Under the pieces are notes generated by a model. That model was not told the origin of the DNA. It saw only the letters and a list, made by a program, of their open reading frames with translations, and made no database searches. From positions 1-64,000 of the forward strand of contig JBARXY010000008.1 of assembly GCA_049647585.1 (NCBI GenBank): DNA of 64,000 nt. Direction: 5' to 3'. Made by a program: the position numbers and the translations under genes. Shown here piece by piece: positions 52,337 through 60,827 of this stretch. The number at the start of each line of letters is the position of its first letter. The first letter of the stretch is position 1. The stretch is from JAGQSZ01 sp049647585. GTDB lineage: Bacteria; Actinomycetota; Acidimicrobiia; Acidimicrobiales; Microtrichaceae.

Positions 52337-53035
52337 TCAGGGCTGGAGGCGGTAGCCGAGGCCGCGGACGGTGACAACGTGGTCAGGATTGGCGGGATCG
52401 GATTCGACCTTGGTGCGGAGCCTCCTGACATGGACATCGACAAGCCTCCCGTCGCCGAACACTCCATGCCCCCAGACCCGTTCGAGCAGGTCCTCTCGCG
52501 AGAAAACCTTGCCGGGGCTGTTGGCCAACTCGACCAGGAGTCGGAACTCTGTCTTGGTCAGGTGAACCTGTTCACCGTCGCGGTTGACCACCCCTTCCTG
52601 CGGGATGATTTCAAGGTCACCGAAACGCAGGTGCGGGTTGCCGGGCTGGACCGGTCGGGCACGTCGCAGCATTGCCCGGATGCGAGCGGACAGCTCCTTC
52701 GGCTGGAGCGGCTTGGTCATGTAGTCGTCGGCTCCGGCCTCGAGGCCGGCGACGACGTCGTGAGTGTCCGCACGGGCAGTCACCATGATTATCGGGACGT
52801 CGCTCTTGCGGCGGATCGACCGGCATACCTCGAAACCGTCGATACCCGGCAACATGATGTCGATCAGAACGACGTCGGTCGGATTGCGCCCGAACTTGAC
52901 GATGGCGTCTTCGCCCGTGTCGGACTCCTCGACGTGCCAGCCCTCGTCCTCGAGTGCCAGCTTCACGGAACTTCGGATGCGTTCGTCGTCCTCGACATAA
53001 AGAATTCGTGTACCCACGCCCACAGTCTCGCCCAT
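52337..53035 (-). CDS. mtrA: MtrA-like OmpR-type response regulator
   Basis: The protein has 232 residues. The receiver domain has the acidic pair in YVEDDERIR and the phospho-acceptor Asp in VVLIDIMLPG near 60, plus VTARADTHD. The C-terminal winged helix has LTKTEFRLLVELANSPGK and RVWGHGVFGDGRLVDVHVRR, as in OmpR/MtrA proteins. ATG at 53035 is used; GTG at 53020 or 53014 is possible. It is the first gene of an operon with the MtrB-like kinase and GerMN lipoprotein. Naming it MtrA rests on the operon order as well as the domains. Confidence 0.88.
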   Translation of the reverse strand: MGETVGVGTRILYVEDDERIRSSVKLALEDEGWHVEESDTGEDAIVKFGRNPTDVVLIDIMLPGIDGFEVCRSIRRKSDVPIIMVTARADTHDVVAGLEAGADDYMTKPLQPKELSARIRAMLRRARPVQPGNPHLRFGDLEIIPQEGVVNRDGEQVHLTKTEFRLLVELANSPGKVFSREDLLERVWGHGVFGDGRLVDVHVRRLRTKVESDPANPDHVVTVRGLGYRLQP

Positions 53036-53059
53036 CGGAGCCGACGATGGGGACTCGGC

Positions 53060-53932
53060 TCAGACCCGACCGGCTCCGAGCGAGGACAGAAGCTGCTGCA
53101 ACGGATCGAACAGGTCGGCCCGGCAGGCGAGAACTGACTCGGGTAGATCCGGTCCTCCGGTTATCGGACCCACCCTGGCCCCGGCTTCGGTGGCTATCAA
53201 CTGTCCGGCGGCCAGATCCCAGATGGCGAGTCCAACCTCGAAGTACGCGTCGACCCGTCCCGACGCTACAGAGCACAGATCGAGTGCAGCGGCCCCCATC
53301 CGACGGATGTCGCGAATCTGGGGAAGTAGTTCCGCCACCACCCGTCCCTGGCGCCCTCGCCGCTCGGCTGAATAGCCGAAGCCGGTCGCTACGAGCGCCT
53401 CGCCCACAGATCCGACGGCGCTGCCAGCGGTATCGGAAAGGCGAAGCTGGCGGTCGTTGCAGAACGCGCCTCCGCCCAGAGTTGCGGAATACATGCGGCC
53501 GTGGGTCGGGTCGGCCACCACAGCCGCCACGACCTGCCCGTCCACCTCGGCAGCGATTGACACGTTGTAGCCGGGGTGGTCATAGACGTAGTTCGTTGTC
53601 CCATCGATGGGATCCACGTACCAGGTCGCGGTGACGTCGCCCTCCGACGCCTGCTCGGCCGGGACCGGATTGGCCTCGTTCTCCTCGCCGACGATGACGT
53701 CGGTTGGTCGTGCGGCCAGGATCGTCGCCCGGATGAGGCGCTCCGAGGCGCGATCCATTTCGGTCACGTGGTCGGTGGCGCTCGACTTCGTGTCCACACG
53801 AAGCTCGCTCGGGCGATTGTCGTGAATCAGGGTCACAGCAGACCGGGCAGCGGTCATGGCGATTGACAGGAGATCTCCGTACAGCGGCGGAACCTCGCTC
53901 AATGTGTTGGGCTCACCCACCAGTGAACTCAA
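53060..53932 (-). CDS. Inositol monophosphatase-family protein
   Basis: The protein has 290 residues. The metal-binding motifs are IVGEENEANP near 80, VDPIDGTTNYVY near 105 and EVGLAIWDLAAGQLIA near 231, so the full catalytic set is present. The family dephosphorylates inositol phosphate, or in some lineages fructose-1,6-bisphosphate. The start is TTG at 53932, which overlaps the stop of the preceding small membrane protein (TTGA); a GTG at 53920 is an alternative. It lies just upstream of the mtrA-type operon. Confidence 0.87.
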   Translation of the reverse strand: MSSLVGEPNTLSEVPPLYGDLLSIAMTAARSAVTLIHDNRPSELRVDTKSSATDHVTEMDRASERLIRATILAARPTDVIVGEENEANPVPAEQASEGDVTATWYVDPIDGTTNYVYDHPGYNVSIAAEVDGQVVAAVVADPTHGRMYSATLGGGAFCNDRQLRLSDTAGSAVGSVGEALVATGFGYSAERRGRQGRVVAELLPQIRDIRRMGAAALDLCSVASGRVDAYFEVGLAIWDLAAGQLIATEAGARVGPITGGPDLPESVLACRADLFDPLQQLLSSLGAGRV

Positions 53933-54231
53933 TCATCCTTGGAGCGGATTGTTTCCCATTCGCCGAAGGCACGGAGGGTGAGCACGGACACGACCGCTAC
54001 ACCTCCGGCGCCCAGAAGAATGGACAGAAACGTGATGAATCCCACAGCGGTGCCGCCGAATCCGGCGAGAGTTGCGAATGAGTGTCCGATCGTTCCGCCT
54101 GCCCCGGCCCCGATGAAGACGGCGACGAAGGCCAGCAGTCTGGCGAGCACCGATGGGAGCGCTGAGTCTGGTCCGGTGGCGGGAGAAACCGGCTGGTCCT
54201 CCCGAGACCGGCGGTCCGCTGCTGAGGTCAT
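53929..54231 (-). CDS. Small Gly-rich two-helix membrane protein
   Basis: The protein has 100 residues from the ATG at 54231; the frame is open further upstream. A charged N-terminus precedes two transmembrane segments (about 31-48 and 56-80) with Gly-rich turns (GAGAGGTIG, GFGGTAVGF). The short C-tail is charged. It overlaps the phosphatase start by 4 nt, so the two are coupled. No named family. Confidence 0.6.
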   Translation of the reverse strand: MTSAADRRSREDQPVSPATGPDSALPSVLARLLAFVAVFIGAGAGGTIGHSFATLAGFGGTAVGFITFLSILLGAGGVAVVSVLTLRAFGEWETIRSKDD

Positions 54232-54432
54232 TTGTCCAAGTGTACGACGAGCCCAGGTGGCCTGTAATTCGAGGTCTGCTGACGACTCTCGAACACGGCA
54301 AGTCAATGTTCAAGTCGAGCCTTGGGCCTGACGAAAATAGAACGAGTGCTGATTCTCCGTTGGGGAATCTCCCCACAGACGGATTGCGCCCGACGGGGTA
54401 CTCATTATTTGATCGAAGTAGGAGATTCATCA

Positions 54433-55200
54433 GTGCAGACTTCCCTGGTCCCGAGAGAGCTACTCGTCCCACCGCGGCGACTTGGTCAACTACTGGCCAG
54501 CGCGCGGATCTCGCAGGGCTTCAGTCTTGATGAGGCCGCATGGGAACTGGGTCCCAAATGGAGCTCGCTTTCGCTGCTCGAGATTGAGACAGGTCACCGA
54601 ACTGCAACCGACGCGGATCTGCGTTCGTTGACCGACTTCTACGGCATCGTCACAGACTCCTTGATTCCGGAGCGGTCGAAACTGCAACTCGACCTGACCG
54701 AGGGTGTCCTTTCAGCCGGTCATCACGCAACCAAGCTGGGTAACGACAAGGTTCATCGCCGCGATGTCCTCTCCAGCTACCTGTCCATGGTCTATGTGAT
54801 GCGTGACATCAAGCCGGGCCACGCCGTTCCACTTCGCCTGGATGACCTCGCGACTTTGTCGGTGGCCCTCGAGAGCCCTCGTCGGGCCATCGAGGACGAG
54901 CTTCGACTGATGATGATCAACGAGGCCGGAAACCTCGGTAAGCGGACCTCCCGACTACGCGGCCGACTCCTCATTCCGATCATCGGAGTGGTCGTGGCCG
55001 TAACGGTTGCCGGAACCCTGTTGCTGGTGGCCGAGGACAGTGGAGCTGCGGAACTTCCGAACGGCCAGAAAGATGTCGCCACCAACGTCGTGGACGGGGA
55101 TTCAGTGGCCCCGACCGGCGCACCGGTCGACATTGATCAGGCAGCGTTCCAAGAGCGGCTCCCGGACGGAACCCCCGGGCCGGTTCAATTTCGGGACTGA
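54433..55200 (+). CDS. Membrane-anchored HTH protein (RodZ-like topology)
   Basis: The protein has 255 residues from the GTG at 54433, preceded by AGGAG 8 nt upstream. A helix-turn-helix of the XRE/HTH_25 type is at about 15-65 (LGQLLASARISQGFSLDEAA, then SLSLLEIETG). The middle region is helical. A single transmembrane segment lies at about 182-203. The outer tail is acidic. This topology, a cytosolic HTH with one membrane helix, matches RodZ-like and related membrane-bound regulators. It is divergent from the phosphatase operon. Confidence 0.72.
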   Translation: MQTSLVPRELLVPPRRLGQLLASARISQGFSLDEAAWELGPKWSSLSLLEIETGHRTATDADLRSLTDFYGIVTDSLIPERSKLQLDLTEGVLSAGHHATKLGNDKVHRRDVLSSYLSMVYVMRDIKPGHAVPLRLDDLATLSVALESPRRAIEDELRLMMINEAGNLGKRTSRLRGRLLIPIIGVVVAVTVAGTLLLVAEDSGAAELPNGQKDVATNVVDGDSVAPTGAPVDIDQAAFQERLPDGTPGPVQFRD

Positions 55201-55227
55201 GATATCTCCGCGGCTAGTCTCCGAAAT

Positions 55228-55662
55228 ATGTTCGCTAAGAAGCTTGGTCCGGTTGCCGCTGGAGTTTGTGCGCTGATTCTGGTCAGCGGATGTGGAAGTT
55301 CGGATGCCTCCGCAAAGGCGTCGGACAAGGCCTCCGGGGCCTCAGATACCGAGGAAACGGTCAACTGGACCGACAAGACCGGTCAGGGTGCCGTTGAGAT
55401 CGATGCTCGGGACAATTCGTTCAACGCAAAGTTCGTCACTGTTTCGCCCGGCACAAAGGTGACCTTCGACAACAAGGGTCGTAACCCGCACAACGTCATC
55501 GCAGTCGACAAGGGCAAATTCGAGACGGTCGAAGTCCAGGACTTCCAGCCGGGCGACACCGACGTTCGCACCTTCGACGAGCCCGGAGAGTACGCCTACT
55601 ACTGCAGCCTCCATGGAACGCCGACCAAGGGCATGGTCGGCCGTATCAAGGTCGTCGAGTAG
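55228..55662 (+). CDS. Lipoprotein cupredoxin (plastocyanin-like)
   Basis: The protein has 144 residues. Lipobox: ILVSGCG near 12-18. The copper-binding residues are visible: His in RNPHNVIAV near 88, then Cys and His in YAYYCSLHGTPTKGM near 124-138 with Met at the end. This is the standard His-Cys-His-Met set of blue copper proteins. It would shuttle electrons on the outside of the membrane. It starts 27 nt after the HTH gene. Confidence 0.88.
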   Translation: MFAKKLGPVAAGVCALILVSGCGSSDASAKASDKASGASDTEETVNWTDKTGQGAVEIDARDNSFNAKFVTVSPGTKVTFDNKGRNPHNVIAVDKGKFETVEVQDFQPGDTDVRTFDEPGEYAYYCSLHGTPTKGMVGRIKVVE

Positions 55663-55698
55663 ATCTGAGTACCCGACCCCGGCCCCGGTGGCGGCCGG

Positions 55699-56820
55699 TT
55701 ACCCGGTGAACAGGGATTCCTCGCCACGGTTGGACGACAGGGCGCACACGACTTCGCGGTGCAGACAGAGTTCGATCTCCTGCACCAGAGCCTTCTGGTG
55801 CCAAGCGTTGATGAAGTCGGAGTGCAACCCGTTGATTCCGCCGGACGCCAGGCTGAGGTCGTGGCCGGAGCCACTGATCGGATACGTGATCGCGAAGGTG
55901 AGCTGCGGAACGTGAACCGGATGGCTCGCCGGGCACAACCCCCCGGAGCTGTTCGCCATGTGGGATCGATGATCCGCAGTGTCTGTATTGATCCCGTCCC
56001 AGCAGTCGGGGAACGTGATCACGCCGCGCAACGGCGCCGAGGCAGGGCAATCCGGAGGTACGGCGAATTGGATCGACGAGGTCCCGCAGCTCCAGCCCGC
56101 AAGGTCAGGTGATTGTGGAGCCTCGGCGGTCGCATCTGCGTTGCCGGCGATGATCATCAGTCCGGGCGGATAAGCCTTGACCAACTTCGGGTCGACCCCC
56201 TTGCCTGCCCGGTAGTAGGCGGTCGACTTGGTGGGCGTGACGGCTTGGCCATGATCTCTTAGCTCCGGAGCCCAGTAGGCCGCCGTGTCGAGCTGCTTCT
56301 TACAGGTCGTGCCGCCCTTCAGGAGCGAGGCGAGCGTCGATGCGGAATCCGTCGTGGTGTTGCCGAAGAAGTTGTGCATATGGGAGTGGCCGACGGAGTG
56401 GCCCGCTGCACCTGAGGCCGCATTCGCATCGGTCCCGCCATCTGCTGGGCTGGGATGGGCAGATCCGAGATGGGCTGAATGTTCGGCGGCGGTTCCGGAT
56501 CCGGGCTTGGAGGGATTGCTCGGAAAAACAATCGGATCGTCCGGGGCCGAATGGCTAAGCGCGCAATCCGTGACGAACTGCCCGACGACTCCTTGGGGGC
56601 CGGTGTGTCGCGCCGGGGCCAAGGCCCCCGTGGCAGGAAGGTTGTCTACGTTGCTCTGCAGCTCCGGGTTGCTCTGCAGGTCCGGGTTGCTCTGCAGTTC
56701 CGGACGCGGCGCAGACGTGCCCGGTCCGAGAACCGCAGCGTTTGAATCGGTGCAAGCACCCAGCATCAGTCCAGCCACCAGAATGGCGGCCGGACCGATC
56801 ACCGACCGTATCGAGATCAT
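55699..56820 (-). CDS. DUF1996 lipoprotein
   Basis: The protein has 373 residues. Lipobox: LMLGAC near 18-23. A Gln/Ser/Asn-rich repeat (LQSNPDLQSNPELQSN) and a Ser/Ala/His-rich linker follow. The DUF1996 domain spans about 135-370: SHMHNFFGN, YWAPELRD, ITFPDCWDGINTD, DHRSHMAN and GLHSDFINAWH. The conserved His residues suggest metal or glycan binding. Its function is unknown. It overlaps the beta-helix gene by 4 nt. Confidence 0.87.
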   Translation of the reverse strand: MISIRSVIGPAAILVAGLMLGACTDSNAAVLGPGTSAPRPELQSNPDLQSNPELQSNVDNLPATGALAPARHTGPQGVVGQFVTDCALSHSAPDDPIVFPSNPSKPGSGTAAEHSAHLGSAHPSPADGGTDANAASGAAGHSVGHSHMHNFFGNTTTDSASTLASLLKGGTTCKKQLDTAAYWAPELRDHGQAVTPTKSTAYYRAGKGVDPKLVKAYPPGLMIIAGNADATAEAPQSPDLAGWSCGTSSIQFAVPPDCPASAPLRGVITFPDCWDGINTDTADHRSHMANSSGGLCPASHPVHVPQLTFAITYPISGSGHDLSLASGGINGLHSDFINAWHQKALVQEIELCLHREVVCALSSNRGEESLFTG

Positions 56821-58262
56821 GCGTCTGCCGGCTTCTCCGGGACCGCGATCTTCGAGACGTCAACCTTCTGGGGTCCCTTGAACCCGCCTGCAGGTGCGGC
56901 AGTAGCCGCCTTTGGCATGTTGTCCTGCTCTGCTGGGATCGGGGTCTTGTGGTACGTGTCATCCGGAGGCTTGGGAGCCGGGTTGCCCATCAGGTTCAAC
57001 AGGTCCAGTGCTCCGGCGTTCCAGTCGCCGTTGTTGCCATCGCTGCCACAGGGTGCCAGGTCCTCGAGTCCGATCGGGGCCGAAACCTTGAAGGTGTTGT
57101 CCGAGAAGCAGTTGCCCAGCGTCTCGGTGGTCTCGCCGGTGCCGAGCAGGTCGACCGTGCCGACCGCCAGGTCAGCAACCCGTGAATCCTCGATGACGTT
57201 TTCCTTGATGACATTGTCGAATGGATTCCAGAAGACGACGCAGCCCTTGAGGAGCCCTTCCACCGACTTGCACTTGTCGGCGGGGATGGGCGGAACCTCT
57301 TTGTCGGCGGTCTCGGAGCAGGGGGTGTCCCATTCGGTGTGTGCGGGAGGAAGGTCGTTGGCGTCTTCTTCGGGGAATGGCACGAGGCCGATGCCGGTGC
57401 GGTCATGGTCCCAGACCAGGTTCCGCTCGACGGTGTTCTGCACTCCACCTGCGACGAGGATTCCGTTACCCATCGCGAGAAGTGACACAGAAATGCCGGG
57501 TGCGTCCTGCTGGTTGTTCGAGTGGACCAGGTTTCCGACGACCGTGGTCTTCCGCTCGGGGTAGCAGAGCTCGTAGCTACCGCTGTTGGGGACGATGCCC
57601 GCACGGTTGAAGCGGAACGTGGAGTTGAGGATGTAGAGATCCCCGCCCGAGTTGGTGCCGGAGTAACCGAGACCGTTGTACTCGCTCACAACGTTGTCGA
57701 TCAGGGCGTTGCACTTGTAGCACTCGCCGATGTAGAAGCCGGCGTCCGGGCTACCCGAGGCATAGGAGTTGTCGAGTTGCCCGTTGACCGAGTCGAAGGC
57801 GTATACGCCGTAGTCGCCGTTGCGGTATGCGGTCAGGTACGACCCGCGGTATCCGTCCACTCCGGTCCAGAAGAAACCGTTGGAGGTGTAGTTCCTGGCA
57901 GTCATGTTCTCGATCACGACTCCGCCCGATTCCAGCACCCGGATGCCGTTCTCGAGTTTGAACTCTCCGTCGAGGATCACCTTGTTGCGGTCGAGCCCTC
58001 GGATCGTGATGTTCTCGGTAGAGACGTTGACGGCCTCCTTGTAGGTCCCGGGGCTCACCAGAACCAAGTCGCCGGGTGACGCTGCGTCGACCGCCTCTTG
58101 GATCGTCTTGTACTTGGCGGGTACGGCAAGGGTCGCCGGCTCGTTTGCACCGGTGTCCTTGGAGTTGTCCTTCGCCCCGTCGTCGGCACTGCTGCAGGCG
58201 CCTGCCACAAGTGCCACTGCAGCGACAATCGTTGCCAGAAGCTGGAAACGTCTTCTACTCAT
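56817..58262 (-). CDS. Lipoprotein with right-handed beta-helix fold
   Basis: The protein has 481 residues from the ATG at 58262. Signal and lipobox: LVAGACSS near 18-25. From about 45 to 330 it shows PbH1-type repeats (IQEAVDAASPGDLVLVSPG, NITIRGLDRNKVIL, GIRVLESGGVVIENM), a parallel beta-helix as in polysaccharide lyases and right-handed helix proteins. Several Cys pairs follow. It is coupled to the DUF1996 gene, so the two surface proteins may act together on a polysaccharide. No catalytic residues can be assigned. Confidence 0.82.
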   Translation of the reverse strand: MSRRRFQLLATIVAAVALVAGACSSADDGAKDNSKDTGANEPATLAVPAKYKTIQEAVDAASPGDLVLVSPGTYKEAVNVSTENITIRGLDRNKVILDGEFKLENGIRVLESGGVVIENMTARNYTSNGFFWTGVDGYRGSYLTAYRNGDYGVYAFDSVNGQLDNSYASGSPDAGFYIGECYKCNALIDNVVSEYNGLGYSGTNSGGDLYILNSTFRFNRAGIVPNSGSYELCYPERKTTVVGNLVHSNNQQDAPGISVSLLAMGNGILVAGGVQNTVERNLVWDHDRTGIGLVPFPEEDANDLPPAHTEWDTPCSETADKEVPPIPADKCKSVEGLLKGCVVFWNPFDNVIKENVIEDSRVADLAVGTVDLLGTGETTETLGNCFSDNTFKVSAPIGLEDLAPCGSDGNNGDWNAGALDLLNLMGNPAPKPPDDTYHKTPIPAEQDNMPKAATAAPAGGFKGPQKVDVSKIAVPEKPADA

Positions 58263-58394
58263 CTTGGGAATCCCCCTGGATTTGTCGATCTCGGCTGACC
58301 GACGAACGGAATATAGCCGTCGAAGTATCGACAGAGTGGACTTGGAGAGGCTCCGATGCTGTCCGGTGGTTGCTATTGGGGGCACAATCAGGGG

Positions 58395-58901
58395 ATGCGC
58401 GACTGGGTCGTGGGTGGAGCTTTGATCGAATCCGGTGGTCCGGGCGGCGTGGGTACCCGTGTTCTCCTCGTCGAGAATCAGCGGCGCGGTGGGTCGCGGG
58501 ACTGGACCACTCCGGGCGGCGTCATCGACGAGGGCGAGGAACTCTTGGAAGGCCTCGGGCGCGAAGTCCGCGAGGAGACGGGACTCGAGGTCGTGTCCTG
58601 GAGCGGACTTCTTTACGAGGTCCGTGTGCAGGCTCCCGGGCTGGGATGGCGTCTCCAGGTTGAGGTCCACCGTGCCGTCGACGTCGAGGGCGAGCTGTGC
58701 GTGGGTCAGGATCCCGACGGAATCGTCGTGGGTGCCGATTGGACCAGCCGTGATGACTGTCCCGGTCTGCTTCGCGCCGGTCCTTCCTGGGTCCACGAGC
58801 CACTGTCGGCGTGGCTGAAGGATGAGTTCGACTCCCCACGCCGCTTTGACTACGAGGTGGACGGAAGCTCCATGGCCGACCTGACGGTCCGACGTGTCTG
58901 A
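58395..58901 (+). CDS. Nudix hydrolase
   Basis: The protein has 168 residues from the ATG at 58395. A clear Nudix box is present: GGVIDEGEELLEGLGREVRE followed by ETGL, matching G-x5-E-x7-REVxEExG. It hydrolyses a nucleoside diphosphate linked to another group; substrate unknown. It is divergent from the beta-helix lipoprotein and 14 nt upstream of dinB. It could clean damaged nucleotides, which would suit its neighbour, but this is not shown. Confidence 0.85.
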   Translation: MRDWVVGGALIESGGPGGVGTRVLLVENQRRGGSRDWTTPGGVIDEGEELLEGLGREVREETGLEVVSWSGLLYEVRVQAPGLGWRLQVEVHRAVDVEGELCVGQDPDGIVVGADWTSRDDCPGLLRAGPSWVHEPLSAWLKDEFDSPRRFDYEVDGSSMADLTVRRV

Positions 58902-58915
58902 ACAGGCAGGAAGTT

Positions 58916-60214
58916 GTGTACGGGCCCATGACCGCTGATGCCTTTGACGGCGTCGGGGGCCGCGTGATTCTCCATGTCGACATGGACGCGTTCTTCGTGT
59001 CGGTCGAACTGCTGCGCCGCCCGGAGCTTCGTGGTCAACCGGTTGTTGTCGGCGGCACCGGTGCCCGTGGGGTGGTTGCGGCCGCTTCCTATGAGGCCCG
59101 GGCCTTCGGAATTCACTCGGCCATGCCATCAGTCAGAGCCCGTCGACTCTGCCCTCATCTGGTGTTTCTCGCGGGGGACCACAAGCACTACAGCGTGATT
59201 TCTGCCCAGATCAACGACCTGTTCACCCAGGTCACCCCACTGGTCGAGCCGTTGAGTCTCGACGAGGCCTTCTTGGATCTCTCGGGTAGCGGTAGAGCCC
59301 TCGGGAGACCTCACCAAGTGGCCGAGCGCCTGCGAACCCGGATCTTCGAAGAGGTGGGGCTGACCAGCTCGATGGGTATCGCCCGGAACAAATTTCTTGC
59401 GAAGCTCGCTACCAATAGGGCCAAGCCCCAGCCGTCGCGCTCGGGTCCTGTGAGTGGTCCCGGGGTATTCGTGCTTGAGCCAGAGGCGGAGCGGGAATTT
59501 CTGGAGAAGCTGCCGATCGAGCGCCTTTGGGGTGTCGGGCCCGCAACGCTCGCGAAGTTATCGCCGTTGCAGGTCCGTTCCGTCGGTGACCTGTCGAGAA
59601 CCCCGCACGCACTACTCGCGGGTGCCATCGGGGCGAGCAGCGCCACCAGGCTTTCGGAACTGTCCCGGGGTGTGGACGACCGGCCTGTGGTGCCGAACGC
59701 CGAACCCAAGTCGATAAGTCATGAAGAGACCTTCAGCCGAGATCTGGTCTCGATGGACGAGCTCCGTACCGAACTGATCCGTCAGTCTGAAGCTGTGGCG
59801 ACCCGGATGAGAGCTCTCGGGTTCAGGGGTCGCACAGTCCAACTGAAACTCCGCTACCAGGACTTTCGAACTCTCACCCGTTCACACACCGTCGACAACC
59901 CGACCGATCGGGGCACCGAGATCGTCGATACGGCGTGGACGATGCTCCTGCGCCTTCCGGTCGAAGGCGGTATCCGGTTGATCGGGGTGGGCGTCACCAA
60001 CCTCACAAAAGAGCCTGTCCTGGAACAGCTGAGCTTCGACGATCTACTTGGTCAGAGCGCCAGTGGCGATCACCGGGCGTGGGATGGAGCCAACTCCGCT
60101 GTCGATGAGATTCGGTCGAAATTTGGCTCCGGAGTCATTGGTCCCGCGCGCCTTTCGGGTAGGTATCGTTCTGCTGGAGATCACCAATGGGGTCCGGATC
60201 AGGACAACGAATAG
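58916..60214 (+). CDS. dinB: DNA polymerase IV
   Basis: This Y-family translesion polymerase has 432 residues. Palm motifs: LHVDMDAFFVSVE near 19-31 and SLDEAFLDLSG near 114-124, with the catalytic Asp/Glu present. VVAAASYEARAFGIHSAMP near 54-72 is the fingers region. The helix-hairpin-helix region is LWGVGPATLAKL near 203. GTG at 58916 is chosen because AGGAAG lies just before it; ATG at 58928 is possible. The C-terminal part has EQLSFDDL, which resembles a sliding-clamp binding motif. Confidence 0.93.
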   Translation: MYGPMTADAFDGVGGRVILHVDMDAFFVSVELLRRPELRGQPVVVGGTGARGVVAAASYEARAFGIHSAMPSVRARRLCPHLVFLAGDHKHYSVISAQINDLFTQVTPLVEPLSLDEAFLDLSGSGRALGRPHQVAERLRTRIFEEVGLTSSMGIARNKFLAKLATNRAKPQPSRSGPVSGPGVFVLEPEAEREFLEKLPIERLWGVGPATLAKLSPLQVRSVGDLSRTPHALLAGAIGASSATRLSELSRGVDDRPVVPNAEPKSISHEETFSRDLVSMDELRTELIRQSEAVATRMRALGFRGRTVQLKLRYQDFRTLTRSHTVDNPTDRGTEIVDTAWTMLLRLPVEGGIRLIGVGVTNLTKEPVLEQLSFDDLLGQSASGDHRAWDGANSAVDEIRSKFGSGVIGPARLSGRYRSAGDHQWGPDQDNE

Positions 60215-60348
60215 ACGAATAAAGTGAGGACGACGAGACGGACGCCTCTCCCAGCCGGTACCGTGGGGGTTTGTTGGCAAAGAATCTGCAGCGAGAAATT
60301 CTGGGTCGATGAAAGTTCGTGTGAACGTAAGCGAGGAGGTGTCGGCCG

Positions 60349-60738
60349 ATGCCGCTCTCTGAAGAAGAGCAGCGAATTCTCGGCGAGATAGAGGCAAACC
60401 TGCGCGCCAGCGATCCTGACTTGGCCCGACAGGTTGGTTCTACGACCGTATACAGCGAGCTCTCCCGCCGTCTCAAGTGGGGTGTGGTTGCGTTCGTAGC
60501 TGCGCTGATCGCGTCGGTTCTGCTGCTGACTATCAACTATCTACTGGCCTTCGTAGGGTTCCTGGCTGTTTTCGCTGCAGCCGTTTTCGTCGAGAACAAC
60601 GCTCGTCGGTTGGGCAAGGCGGGGGTCAACGACGCTACGCGGGCAATCCGGGGCGGCGGACTCAAGGGCTACTTCAACGATGCCGGACACCGCGCCAAGG
60701 ACCGTCTCAAGAGAGACCAGGACGAAGAACAAGGCTGA
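60349..60738 (+). CDS. DUF3040 membrane protein
   Basis: The protein has 129 residues. It opens MPLSEEEQRILGEIEANL, the DUF3040 start, and has two transmembrane segments (about 43-60 and 63-82). A charged tail follows. The family is restricted to actinobacteria. A GAGGAGG lies upstream of the ATG at 60349. The function is unknown. A tandem repeat follows its stop and reaches the convergent TgpA gene. Confidence 0.85.
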   Translation: MPLSEEEQRILGEIEANLRASDPDLARQVGSTTVYSELSRRLKWGVVAFVAALIASVLLLTINYLLAFVGFLAVFAAAVFVENNARRLGKAGVNDATRAIRGGGLKGYFNDAGHRAKDRLKRDQDEEQG

Positions 60739-60779
60739 GCCGACGGACCGGATTCGGGGCCACAGGTCTCGAGCGCCCC

Positions 60780-60824
60780 GGGTCCGAAGCCGCCGGGTCC
60801 GAAGCCGCTGGGTCCGAAGCCGCC
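60780..60824. repeat. Three 15-bp tandem repeats
   Basis: Copies of GGGTCCGAAGCCGCC, with one T variant in the second, lie at 60780-60794, 60795-60809 and 60810-60824. A partial fourth begins at 60825. They sit between the converging DUF3040 and TgpA genes and stop just short of the TgpA stop codon (60828). Confidence 0.9.
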
Positions 60825-60827
60825 GGG

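Noticed and set aside
56817..59129. Longer reading of the beta-helix lipoprotein from 59129
   Set aside because: It would erase the lipoprotein signal and cross the Nudix and dinB genes; the ATG at 58262 gives a clean signal peptide.
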